NCBI GenBank assembly: GCA_021018815.1
Contig: JAITYX010000006.1
Coordinates: 372,001-436,000, forward strand
Length of the DNA stretch: 64,000 nucleotides
Reading direction: 5' to 3'
Source of the DNA: Talinum fruticosum
Taxonomy: Eukaryota; Streptophyta; Magnoliopsida; Caryophyllales; Talinaceae
The position numbers and the translations under genes were made by a program. Positions 23,440 to 33,753 of this stretch are shown one piece after another; the first letter of the stretch is position 1, and every line of letters starts with the position of its first letter. The notes under the pieces are model-generated. The model worked only from the letters and a program-made list of their open reading frames with translations. It searched no databases and was not told the DNA's origin.

Positions 23440-25074
23440 TGTTAATTTTCTGCATTCATTTCATTAATAGAGTACAAAAATGCAATAAAGGCCCTAAATA
23501 AACCTAAATGGGTAGAGGCCATGCAAGAAGAGCTTAATCAATTTGAAAAAAACCAAGTTTGGACTTTGACCAAATAACCTTCTGACCACCTCGTAATCGG
23601 AACCAAATAGGTTTTTAAGAACAAACTAGATGAGGAACAGTTCGTCATTAGAAATAAGGCTAGACTTGTTGCTCGGGGTTACAAGCAAGTGAAAGGAATT
23701 GATTGTAGGGAAACCTTTGCACCTGTTGCTAGGACTGAGGTAATCGGAATTCTTTTATAATTTGCATCTAGCATGAACATCAAGCTTTATCAAATGGATG
23801 TCAAATGTGCATTTTTTAATTGTTTTATTTAAGAAGAAACTTATGCTGAGCAATCCCCGGATTCGAAAACTCGAATTTCTAAATCATGTTTTCATGTTGC
23901 AAAAGGTTATTGGTATGAAAGACTAATCAGTTTATTGTTTGAAAATGGTTTCAAAGGAGGTCAGATTGACAAAAATATTCAACAAAAAAACTAAGGAGAA
24001 TGATTTTCTTGTCATTCGAATTATGTTGATGATATCATTTTTAGAGCTACTAATGAAACTCTATGCCAAGAGTTTTCTCGATTAATGACATAGGAGTTCC
24101 AAATGTTTAAGATAAGAGAAGTCAATTTCTTTCTTGGTCCGCAAATCAAACAAGATAAGGATGGCATCTATGTTTATCAATCTAATTATACCGAGGAGTT
24201 ATTGAAGAAATACAAACTATAAGATGTGAAGCATGAAACAACACCTATGAGTAGCATTTTAAAACTATACTCAAATGAGAAACGTAAAGTCGTAGATCGA
24301 AACTCTATAGAGGTATGATTGGATCTCTACTCTATCGCACATCTAGTAGGCCGGATATCATGTTCGGTGTTTGTCTTTGTGTAAGATTTCAAACTACTAA
24401 AAAAGAATCATATCTTACTACGAGAATTTTTAGATATCTTGCAAGGACTTAGAATCTTGGTATATGGTTTAAAAAGACTCGGAACTAACTCTCACTTGAT
24501 ACTCGATAGTGATTATGTTGGATATAATGTTGATAGAAAGAGCACATCAGGAGCATGTTAACTTCCGGGTCAATCCCTCATCTACTGGCTTTTAAAAGAG
24601 TAGAACCGACTCTCACTAGATACTCGGATGTTAATTAAGATGGATACAAGGTCGATGGAATGAGCACATCAGGAGCATGTAAATTTATGGGTAAATCCCT
24701 CATCTCTTGGCATTCAACGAAATATAACTCAATTGCTCTATCAATTGTTGAGGTTGAGTATATTGCAGCTGGAGCTTGTTGTGCTCGGATTCGAAGATTA
24801 AGTAGCACTTGAAGGATCTTGGACTATCATTCACATCTATCCCAATCAAGTGTGACAATCGAGTGCAATTAGTATCACTAAAAATCCTGTTTAACAATTA
24901 AAGACTAAGCACATTGAGTTCAGGTATCATTTTCCGAGACGCCACTATGACAAAGGTGATATTGAGCTTGAATTTATTCCTACTATGTTTCCATTAGCTG
25001 ATATTTTCACTAAGCCTCTTAGTGGGGATCAGTTTTGTATTATCATAAATGAGTTTTGTATGATTAATGCATGA
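23440..25074 (+). pseudogene. S1 reverse transcriptase-RNase H
   Basis: The RT start reads WVEAMQEELNQFEKNQVWTL (23510-23570), then the [11 protein letters not shown] and [11 protein letters not shown] motifs (23655-23740) and YQMDVKCAF. The catalytic YVDDIIF is intact at 24022-24042. RNase H motifs follow, with a partial tandem duplication near 24480-24690 (TRNxLSLDTR/GACxLxGQSLI blocks appear twice). The ADIFTKPL end block precedes a TGA at 25072-25074. Stops throughout. Confidence 0.85.
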
Positions 25075-25835
25075 TTGTGTGATTTATTGCATGAATTACT
25101 CTTACATGATCATGTATTCTATTTGAATAATGACTAGATTAGTTGAATCAGAGTGAGACCGAGCTATGAGTTATTAGCTTTCTGAGTGTTTTTAGTCACT
25201 CGAAAGGATACTGAAGTTAGACTCGGTTTATGAGCAAAATGGATATCAAAATTTTAAGGTCATCTCCATTATGGTTTTCCTGAGCCTTACTATATCAAGG
25301 AGAAGGGCATCATGGTATCGGTGATTGTATTATATTGGAGAAGGAGGCACCCAAGATCCTTGAAGAGGGATAGTCTACACCAGATTGGATAAATTTTGCT
25401 AGGAATAATCTTTTTGGTTTTCTGTTTGGACAAGAAAATAACCTAGAAGGGAATTCGGTCTCGATCATCGTCACTAGCTATGTCCGCTCGTAGTTTGATC
25501 CTTCTAGATTCTTCACCGACATTGATAATGAAGGGTCCAAGCATATCACTTGGATTGACATCAAGGAGGGCCAAGAATTCACCATCGGTCTAGGAGTGCA
25601 TCCTCTTTCCGAGTCTAGTACTAGGGCTTTTATTTCTCCTTCGTTATTTCTAGTTCTTTTCCTAATTCTGTCACTTCTAGTTCCGTATCTTCGGTTTCTA
25701 AGTCCGATGTACTCGTAAATGGGGAATCTCATAAATGTTGTTGGAAAACGAGCCGTTACAATGCGAACGACACAACGATCAGAGAACGTTGCTCGATATT
25801 CGAATAAGAAAGAACGTTGAAAGTCTCTTTTTCGC
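25075..25835 (+). other. S1 spacer between pol and third ORF, with ~450 bp extra segment
   Basis: The outer parts align with S3 (39155-39557) and S2 (35910-36299). A segment from about 25268 to 25715 is absent in both, so it is an insertion in S1. It includes a short open stretch (FFTDIDNEGSKHITWIDIKE in one frame). I see no clear TIRs, LTR ends or target duplication. Confidence 0.5.
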
Positions 25836-25843
25836 TATAAATA
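25836..25843 (+). promoter_or_regulatory. TATA box upstream of third ORF, S1
   Basis: TATAAATA in TTTCGCTATAAATAGCACCC, 176 bp before the ORF's ATG, followed by a pyrimidine-rich leader. The same box and leader stand before the third ORF of S3 (39558-39565), and a decayed form (TATGACTA) in S2 (35902-35909). Confidence 0.6.
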
Positions 25844-26018
25844 GCACCCTTTCACTTTCTTTTCTTCACTTTACCCATTGCTTACTTGCTCTCTTTGCTC
25901 TCAATACTACTGCTCACTCGCGCTCTTTCTCTCTCTCTCACTTAATTCGGAATTCTTTATGTTCTCTCTGTTCAACTCTATCTCTTTTCATTCTTTCTCG
26001 TTCTCCATTCTCTCGAAA

Positions 26019-26800
26019 ATGCCGAAGAGAGGAATGGCTCAAGAAGGAGGATCACCCACAAAGAAGGCTCAAACCGAATCACAAGCCGAGGCTACTCAAG
26101 AAGATACCTCGGATCTCCCAAAGTGTTTTGTCACCGAGCACTTTACCTTGGATGACAAATTCTTTTGTTCTACCTCTCTTTCTTGATTGCCACGCATGAG
26201 GAACACTAGTGTGTACAACTCGCTTGTGTTTTGGTGAGTACATTTAGCTAGAACTCGTGTCCGAGTTCTACTCCAATATGCCGACTACAAAAGGTGTCAT
26301 ATCTTCTATCGTTCAACGAAGGTTGTTGGAATCAATCTCGCTCTTCTCTACCAGCTTTTCGATGTCAAAACTCTTTTTCTCCATTCCAACCCCTACCCTT
26401 CAGAGAAATCATTGATGATTTCATTGATATGTACACTAAAGAAGTCCTTAAGTCACACAAAAACTTCTCTATGACTCGGATGAAATCGAAGAAAGACTTC
26501 TTTGCTTCATCCTGATAAGAACCTTATTTTCTCATCATTCTTGCAAAGAGAATCCCAATTCTAAGATTCTCAAAGCTCTTTTGACATTACTGAGTGCTAC
26601 GAGGTAGACCACATTCCTGCTATTCTCGAGCAAATAGCAAATGTGCTCGCTCATTGTAAGAAGTTAACTCATTTTACTTTCAAGGCTCTTTTGACTATTG
26701 TCTTTAAGCGAGTTAAAGGTCCCTCTTCCCTCCGACCCCAAAGCTTGCTTGGAACCTGCTATTTGTCCGGGAAGGAGCGAGCTCTCGGTGACTTAGAACA
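26019..26800 (+). pseudogene. S1 third ORF (env-like/extra ORF), 3' part lost
   Basis: The ATG at 26019 starts MPKRGMAQEGGSPTKKAQTE. The first frame stays open to a TGA at 26184-26186 and includes FVTEHFTLDDKFF. Frameshifted continuation keeps conserved blocks (RNTSVYNSL; DHIPAILEQIANVLA; KALLTIVFKRVKVPLPSDPK at 26684-26740). The sequence breaks off at the junction with S2. I recognise no enzyme domain. Position after RNase H matches the env-like or extra ORF of SIRE-lineage elements; function unknown. Confidence 0.65.
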
Positions 26801-27099
26801 TGTTTGCGAATAATTCATTAGAGAAAAGAAAAATATTGTATCCAGAGCAAATACGTTAAAGAGTTGAGTATCGAAGCAAGACAAATATGTAACTCGAAAC
26901 AAGTATGCTCGGATAAAGAAAAATCATTGATTGCTTAGAAAATTAAATAAACTCGGACAAAAGGGAGGAAGCGCCCCTAAACTAAACATCAAAGTTTTCT
27001 ATTTTTCCGCCTCCATGCATTTCTTCAAAAGTAGGGAGGAAATATTAGAAAAGTACAAAAGATGTTGGACAAAAAAATTTAAATATGAGTTTTAAAAAA
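26801..27099 (-). other. S2 region downstream of third ORF
   Basis: The minus strand matches S3 at 40920-41080 (the CTAAACACAACATCAAAATTTC-type block and flanking A/T-rich sequence). It is the untranslated stretch between the third ORF and the polypurine tract, cut off at the S1 junction. Confidence 0.65.
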
Positions 27100-28678
27100 G
27101 ATAAACTAGGAATAGGGGCGGGTAATCTAGAGGATGAGGGACGAGTAGTGCGCCTATGCTCGTATGCTTATGTAAAAATGAATGAGCGAGGAGGCTGCAA
27201 CGACTGGAATGCCAGGAATGTACTCGGTCCCTGTTTTGTGAACCAAGAAAATATCATCCTCAGCCTCTTCTTCTTCCTCGAAGACAACTATAGGTTGTGC
27301 TTTCGAGGCGAGTGATTTTGATCGACCTTCTTCGCCGATCCGTTATAAGCTGATCAAAATGTGATCCGAAGAGATTAGTTCTGGTTCTTTTGCATCCTTG
27401 GTCCCTCTACTGGAGTACCCGCTTATTCTACTTTTTCTTCCTCCTTCTCCTCACCTTCTCCTTCTACAGCTGCCTCTACAATCGCTTCTTCTACCTCAGC
27501 TGCCTTTACAATCGCTTGTTCTACCTCAGTCGAGGTTGGCTTAGCTAAACTAGAGGACTCCTCACAACTATCGGATGTGTTCGAGTCCTCAGCAGCTTTT
27601 GATCTGCATTCTTGGATGAGGCGAAGCTACTTGTGCTGTTCTTGTATAATGCCTTTGAACTAAAACATGAGATCCTGGTTCTCTCCGATTTGAGATCGTG
27701 CGGTTTTCTAGAAAATAACTAGGTCGGGAATAATATTTTTGAAGGATTTCGGAGTGGCTTGAAACGCTTGGACACAAATTCGAATTTGTTTACCATTTCG
27801 GCAAACACCGTAATAGAGAAAGGAGGTTGAAAAGTAAAAAGACCAGCGATCGAGGGTGGACTAGCTGCTGAAGTCCGAGTCCGAGTGAGAGGAGGAGGTG
27901 GAGGGGTTAACTCGACTCGTGAACCATGACACCGGGTTTTACTCCCTGGTACCCATAACCCAAGAGCATTTTCTTGCCTATAGAAATGGCAACTTCCGAG
28001 CAAGTGTTAGGGTCTGTGGGAAGGAGAACATTAAACCGCTTTAAGATAACAGTCAAAAGGGCTCGAAAGGATAAGGAGCGAATTTCTTTCAATGAGCAGG
28101 CATAGAAGCCATCCGCTCAAGAATAGCTGGGAATAGGTCTACTTCGTAGCCCTCTCGGAATATCAAACAAACCTTTGAGAATCTTACAATTTGGATTCTC
28201 TTCGCTGGAATGATGAGAGAAAAAGGTTCTCATCAAGATGAAGCAGAGCAAGCTTCCTTCACACTTTATCCGAGTCACGAGAGAATTTCTTACATGACTT
28301 AGGCACTTCTTTTTCATACATTTCAAAGAAATCATCCACAATTTCCATTAAAGGTACTTGGGTTGGAATTGCGAAAGAGAGATGTGACTTTGAAGAGTTT
28401 GTGAAGAAGGGTGAGATTGATTCGTAAAACCGTACCCTAAACTTTTAAGGTTATGACACCTTTAGAGATAGTTATATTGGCATAGAACTCAACAACGAGT
28501 TCTAGATAGATATATTCGCAGAAGCTACAGTATAATTATATACACCCGTATCTTTAATGTTGTACAACCACGAGAATGAAGTGGTGAGGGAGAATTTTTC
28601 ATCCAACGTTAGATGTTGGGCAACAAAATACTTAGGATGATTTTATGTACCTCTCTGTGTATTTTGGGTGCGAGCCAT
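27100..28678 (-). pseudogene. S2 third ORF
   Basis: The ATG (minus) at 28678 begins MARTQNTQRGT. A damaged N-terminal block follows, with FVAQHLTLDEKFSLTTSFSW and IKDTGVYNY, matching the S3 copy. The open stretch 27907-28092 contains ALLTVILKRFNVLLPTDPN and KKMLLGYGYQGVKPGVMVH, the best conserved domain of this ORF. The C-terminal third is Ser/Glu/Ala-rich (27400-27600) and ends with RRTTRPSSS near 27140. Stops and frameshifts throughout. E1 inserted about 55 bp upstream of the ATG. Confidence 0.7.
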
Positions 28679-28734
28679 TTTGGTGGCTGAACCCTGTTCT
28701 TGATCTGGTTCCTCTTTTTCACATAGTGAATGAA

Positions 28735-30472
28735 TGTAGACACCCCAAAAGTGTCATCCTTTTCTCTGTTTTTTATTTGTTAGCCTAATGATGAAATCTA
28801 GAGTCCTATTTGCAGATTTGGATCATGAACTGTTTTTCATTGGTGCGATGAAAGCTAGTAAATCACAATGAACCCCCTACACTAAATCAGTAGCCTTTTG
28901 CCTTGGGCCGATCTAAAAATCCCCTTTTTCTTTTAGTGAATTCAAAATAGGGCCAAGCCTCCGGAGACCACAGAGTCCAAGTGCCGTGTACCGGGAAATT
29001 CCATGCTTAGAATACTACGTTTCACTTAAGTCCAACTAGACAAGAACCTAAAGACCTCAACACGACGTTAGATGCTGTATTTCATGATCACAAACATCAA
29101 AGTGTTGCGCCTTGGCTCCAAGATAGTCCACCCGAGACTAGGAGCACGCATCCCACATAAAAATGAAGCCTACCAAATATGGAAACTTTCCATTTTTGGA
29201 AAATGGTATGGCCGATGCTTGCCACCCCAAAATAGTAAGTGGAATGCTCCAATTCCCCGAAACCGCCTTGGAAACATGCTAGGGTAAGAAAGCCTAGACA
29301 TCCCTTGATGACCGGCTTTTGCCTTCCTGGTTGTATCCAATTTAATCTCTTCTTATCCAGTTCAATCTTGTGATATATTGGCCCGATTTATTTTCAGTTG
29401 TTCTAGACAGACTAGCTACATACAAACCGTAGCTTATTCCATGACCTAACCTCTCCCTATAAATAGAGAACCTTGCCTCTCATTCCCACATGGCTTCTTA
29501 CCTTAGCATCACGCTGTTGAAACTCACCTAAGAGCTGCTAAATACACTCTTTGGTATTCTAATCTATTGGTCCCTTTTAAGCCTATTCCTTCTCTACTTC
29601 CAACATTCTTCCTACATCCGATCTCTAAACTCCATTAATCATACATCTACCTACCTACCTACACCAAAAATGCACAAAAAGCCCCTCTCATTCGCCACCG
29701 TCGCATCAAGAGGTCTAGATCAAAGATCCATATCAGCAGTGGGACAACCCGAGGGCACAGATCTACTTTTCACAACGGTTTATTTTATTTATGCTTTCTT
29801 TTTGCTTTCCGTATTGTGGACAAACGATGTATCACTTTTAATTCCTTCCCGCCCGATGTAATCTTTTAGTTTTCGCTTTCTTTTCATTTTTCATTTTTCT
29901 TTCGCTTTCGTTTTTCATTTCTACTTTTACCGCTTTCCTTATCACTTTCTTTTACTATGTTTGCTTGCTTTAATTTTGCTTTGCATGTTGTTGTTTACTT
30001 GCTTTTGTACATTATTTTAACTCACTACTTGAATTAGTAATGGTCGTCTTCGAACGGGCCGAACGGAAGAGTTTATCCCTACGTTTCGTACCGGCCACCA
30101 CCGGGTGTGGCTGGCGCCCGCACCGAGTGGTCGATAGGCGGGGCTTCAGTCCAGCATTAGTGTTTTCACACTGTTCGGCCCTAAAGCCTCGCGGCAGATT
30201 CAAAACCTTAATTTTGTTTATCGTTCGGTTAAGGAATGATATCCCGGGACTTCTTTAAATAATTTGTAAAATGATTAATCAAAATCGTTAATCAAACATT
30301 GCGTAATTCAGCTTTAAATCAAATTTAAGAAAACTCGAAAATCTTAATAAAAGGTTCATCCGCACATTCGAAAACCGACTTTCCGAAACCATCTTCTAAA
30401 TCAATCATTACAAAACAGTGATCCAACACAAGTGGGAAGCTCTGCAGGCGCCGGCCAACGGTGGTTCCTAGA
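28735..30472 (+). repeat. 5' LTR of E1
   Basis: Runs from TGTAGACACC to GGTTCCTAGA (last bases decayed from CA). 1738 bp against 1995 bp for the 3' copy; about 260 bp present in the 3' LTR (near 35085-35390) are missing around 30090. TATA box at 29458-29465, and a (CTAC)n patch at 29649-29663 shared with the 3' LTR. Confidence 0.88.
29458..29465 (+). promoter_or_regulatory. TATA box, E1 5' LTR
   Basis: TATAAATA in CTCTCCCTATAAATAGAGAA, conserved in the 3' LTR and in E3. Confidence 0.6.
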
Positions 30473-30473
30473 G

Positions 30474-30493
30474 CGGCAACACCACTCGGGGAT
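30474..30493 (+). other. Primer-binding site of E1 (decayed)
   Basis: CGGCAACACCACTCGGGGAT, one base after the LTR. It aligns with E2's TGGTGACTCCACTGGGGA, having lost the initial TGG through substitution. Confidence 0.5.
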
Positions 30494-33400
30494 AAACTTT
30501 TTATTAAGAGGGTGAAACTTCAAAATTTGAGTAGTGAGCTTTAATGACGTGCTTGCATTAGACATCCTGCATTTAGCAACCTTTGAACTAGTTTGAATAC
30601 TGTTTGGGACCACTAGTAAAAATTTATTGTACCCCCGCTTATCCGTACCGAGAGAGGTTCCAACTGGTTCCTTTAGATGGGGCCAACTAGGCTTGATTGG
30701 CCGAGGAAACCTTACCTCCTCCCTTGTAGCATGCACTCTTTGGCTAAAACCTTTGGTTCATCGAGTGGCATCGAGAATTCTGGTTGGTATCGTTATCCGC
30801 GCAACTCATCGGGGACCAAATTCTTGGACTACATGTCATCATGTATCCAAACTCTTGAACTCTTTGACCATAGAACTTTTGGACTTTTTAGGTGGTCCCC
30901 GGACTTCATTTGCATGCTTGATATGAGTGTGTGTGTTTTAGATTTAATCTTCTACTTGTGAGCCTTTTGGGATAGATAAGGAGCGGTGAATAATCGTTGT
31001 ATGGGTGAAAAAATAAAATCAAAATAAAACTTTAAGTCGGTCCAATTATGTGCATTTTAGCTAAAAAGTCCAAAATTACATTCCCCTTTGAGGTCGGTCC
31101 ATTCATTCCATAATTGCATTTCTTTTTTTCATTTAGCCAATATCAAATAATCTCAAAATAGGTGAGTCCATATTTGCATTACTCTTTTTGTATTTAGCCA
31201 AAGTCAAAGTCATCTCAAAATAAGGGTGTCCATATTTGCATTCCTTTTTTTGCATTTAGCCAAAGTCAAAGTCATTTCAAAATAGGTGAGTCCGAATTTG
31301 CATTTCTTTTTTCATTTAGCCAAAGTAAATTTCATTTCAAAATAGGTAAGTCCAACTTGTAATTCATTTTGCATCAACCAATTCAAATTTCATCTTAAAT
31401 TAGGTGAGTCCAATCTTGCATGTCATCTTGCATTAGCTAAAATTAAAATTCATCTCCAATTAGGAGAGTCTTTCATTTTCGCCTTAAACTAAAATTAAAT
31501 TCATCTCTAAGTAGAAGAGTCTTTCATTTGCATTAGCCAAAATAAAATTCATCTCAGATAGGTGAGTCTACTTTGCATTTTCATTTCTCATTTAGCCAAA
31601 ACAAATTCATCTTCCATTAGGAATAATCATCTATGCATTTCAGTTCTACATTAGCCAAGTCATAGAATCATCCCATATTAAGGCATACCATCGTTCCATT
31701 TATTCCATTCCATCTGTTTTACATCCCCTTATGTGCATCCAAATAAAACAGAATATCATTTTCTCTCCTCCTAGGATGAGTCTTCCTCGAGTAAAGCGCT
31801 TAAGCCCCATCTCCCTTAGAAGTTCTTCCACGAGCCAATCCTGCGTGTACTCTTTTAGTTAGGAGGATAGGAAATCCTATGTATGTCGGGAATCTTGGAA
31901 CGAAGCATCTAGGAAGTAAGAAATCTACTTTAATACTGGCACGGGCAACGCCGATACGTCCCACATTAGCACGTACCACACCAATATGTTCGTAATCTTT
32001 TCTTCGACACAAGTGCCCCGTCCAAGGTCTAAACATAATCCTCCTCTAAAAATGGCCAACCAGCCAGTAACAAACTCCTATCATGACCCTGTTCAAAGAG
32101 TTTGTTGCAAAACTAGAGGCTAAGCTTTATGCCCAGTATAAACAGATCAAGTCTATATCTAAATCCTTTAGTCTCATTCGCAAAGAACTAGAGAGGAAAT
32201 CAAAGTCTAAAGGGAAAGAAAAAGAAGGAGAAGGATCCCGCCCCGAACTTTGACCCAAGCCCCAAACCTAATCTTCATCCCAGTTTCCATTTCCAATATC
32301 CCAAATTCAAAGCCACTTTATCTTACTAAAAAGAGTTTAAACCCATGGGGAAAATGCATCGAATTATGAAGAAGTATGCCGGTGTTATTCAAGCACCAAA
32401 CCGTCGAGTTCAAGGTACATCAGCAGCAAGCACATCATAGTTTGGGCGACCTACCCTTCTTTAGGGTTTAGTTTAGGGAGTGTGGGCTAAAGTGAAATTT
32501 TATCTTTATCTTTTTTGAACTTTTCACATCGTCTTAATAAAATAATGCATTTGTTCTTGGAATAGAGTCTTGCATTCATCTCCTTTGCATGAGTCAAACT
32601 CCTAAAAACACAATACTTAAATAACAAAGCACACTACAAGGAATTATTCAATCAAGTATCAAGTAGCATAAAGCATCGGATCAAGCATCGGGAGGTCACT
32701 AGCACCGTCACAATCAAACAGGATCTTCCATGCAATCACCTAATCAAAGCTAGTCTCCAACATTCAAGAAGAGCTAGACACAAGCACCAAGGAATAACGT
32801 GGGGGCTTAAGATCGAAAGGGTTATACAACCACAACAACTCCAAGAATACTCGAGGCGGACACAAAGTGTTGACCTTAGAAAGGAGCTATTAGCACACAA
32901 ACTAAAAGCTCAAATTTTGAATGAGGCATATCACCTCAAGGAACATCATATTTTCAAGCAAGCGTTCCCTAGACTTCAGGTCATCCAACGACAACGTCTA
33001 GACAAGAATTTCTACATAAAGATAAGCATTCATTCCTATTCCGATGAAAGTGGATAGAAGTCGAGTCTCGGGCCCAAGCAGCGGTCATGGTTCGGACACA
33101 ACTCAGCTCAAGCTTCGAGCCTAGAGAAAGTCAAGGTTCGGACACAATTTAGTCGAGCGTCGAGCCCAAGTAGCGATTAAGGTTCGGACATCACTTCGTC
33201 GAGCTTCACGCCCAACAAGTGGTAAAGGTTCGGACATCCCTCTCGTCGATCTTTAGACCCAATAGGGGTTAAGGTTTAGACACCGCACCAAGACTTCGGG
33301 GCCACTCCATAACCAAGTCGAGGAACCATACTTGAAGCGTGATCCGATTACCAATTATATTCGAGTAACACTTGAAACTAGTTCTATTCGATTATTAGCT

Positions 33401-33753
33401 AAGAACAATGATAGTGTAGAAATTACAGCCGAACTTCGGATCCAAGATGCGGTCAAGTTCAGGCAACCCAGCTGGGTTTCAAACTTTACTACCCGAGTTA
33501 AGTTCAAGCTGCCCGCTAAGCTTTAGACTACGCATATGGTCAAGTTTAGGAACACCTATCCGAAATTCAGTTCTCTAACTAGCCAAGTTTAGGAATCCCC
33601 AACCTTAAGTTCAAACTCCATCGATCAACTCCGGGCCCCCTATTAGAAATCAAGTCACATGGTACCTAATTTCCGATGCATTAATTAAGTCAAAGCAACG
33701 CTAGTACCAAGTAAGTACCCTTCATTGTCTACCTTGACCATGTGCGGGCTAAC
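30494..33753 (+). other. E1 internal region, no recognisable gag-pol
   Basis: 30494-31050 matches E2 (4235-4990), including a GGGACCAAATTCTTGGACTA block at 30810. Two overlapping open stretches (30627-30926, 30677-30961) show no known motif. A tandem array follows. 32085-32260 is an open, Lys-rich stretch (FVAKLEAKLYAQYKQIKS, then KELERKSKSKGKEKEG), perhaps the tail of a lost ORF. 32480-32600 matches E3 at 11470-11620. 33050-33700 contains loosely repeated phrases (AAGGTTCGGACA...GTCGAGC). The purine-poor GTGCGGGCTAAC precedes the 3' LTR. Confidence 0.55.
31060..31720 (+). repeat. Degenerate tandem array in E1
   Basis: About 11 units of ~50-60 bp, each with TTTAGCCAAA, a TCATCTCAAAATAGGTGAGTC-like core and a T-rich CATTTGCATT tail. 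It is the same repeat as 3290-4230 in reverse, with longer spacers here. Confidence 0.82.

Larger units (their letters stand above)
19104..26800 (+). mobile_element. S1: SIRE-like Ty1/copia element, 3' truncated
   Basis: Order on the plus strand: 5' LTR (lacking its first ~50 bp), primer site, gag, protease-integrase, RT-RNase H, spacer, third ORF. It ends near 26800, where sequence of opposite orientation (S2) begins, so the 3' end and 3' LTR are lost. The order PR-INT-RT-RH and the primer site define Ty1/copia; the gag type and extra 3' ORF fit the SIRE/Sirevirus lineage. Confidence 0.85.

Noticed and set aside
25735..26199. 154-codon ORF beginning upstream of the third ORF in S1
   Set aside because: It crosses the TATA box and CT-rich leader in another frame; the frame with MPKRG and the conserved block is the one shared with S3 and S5.
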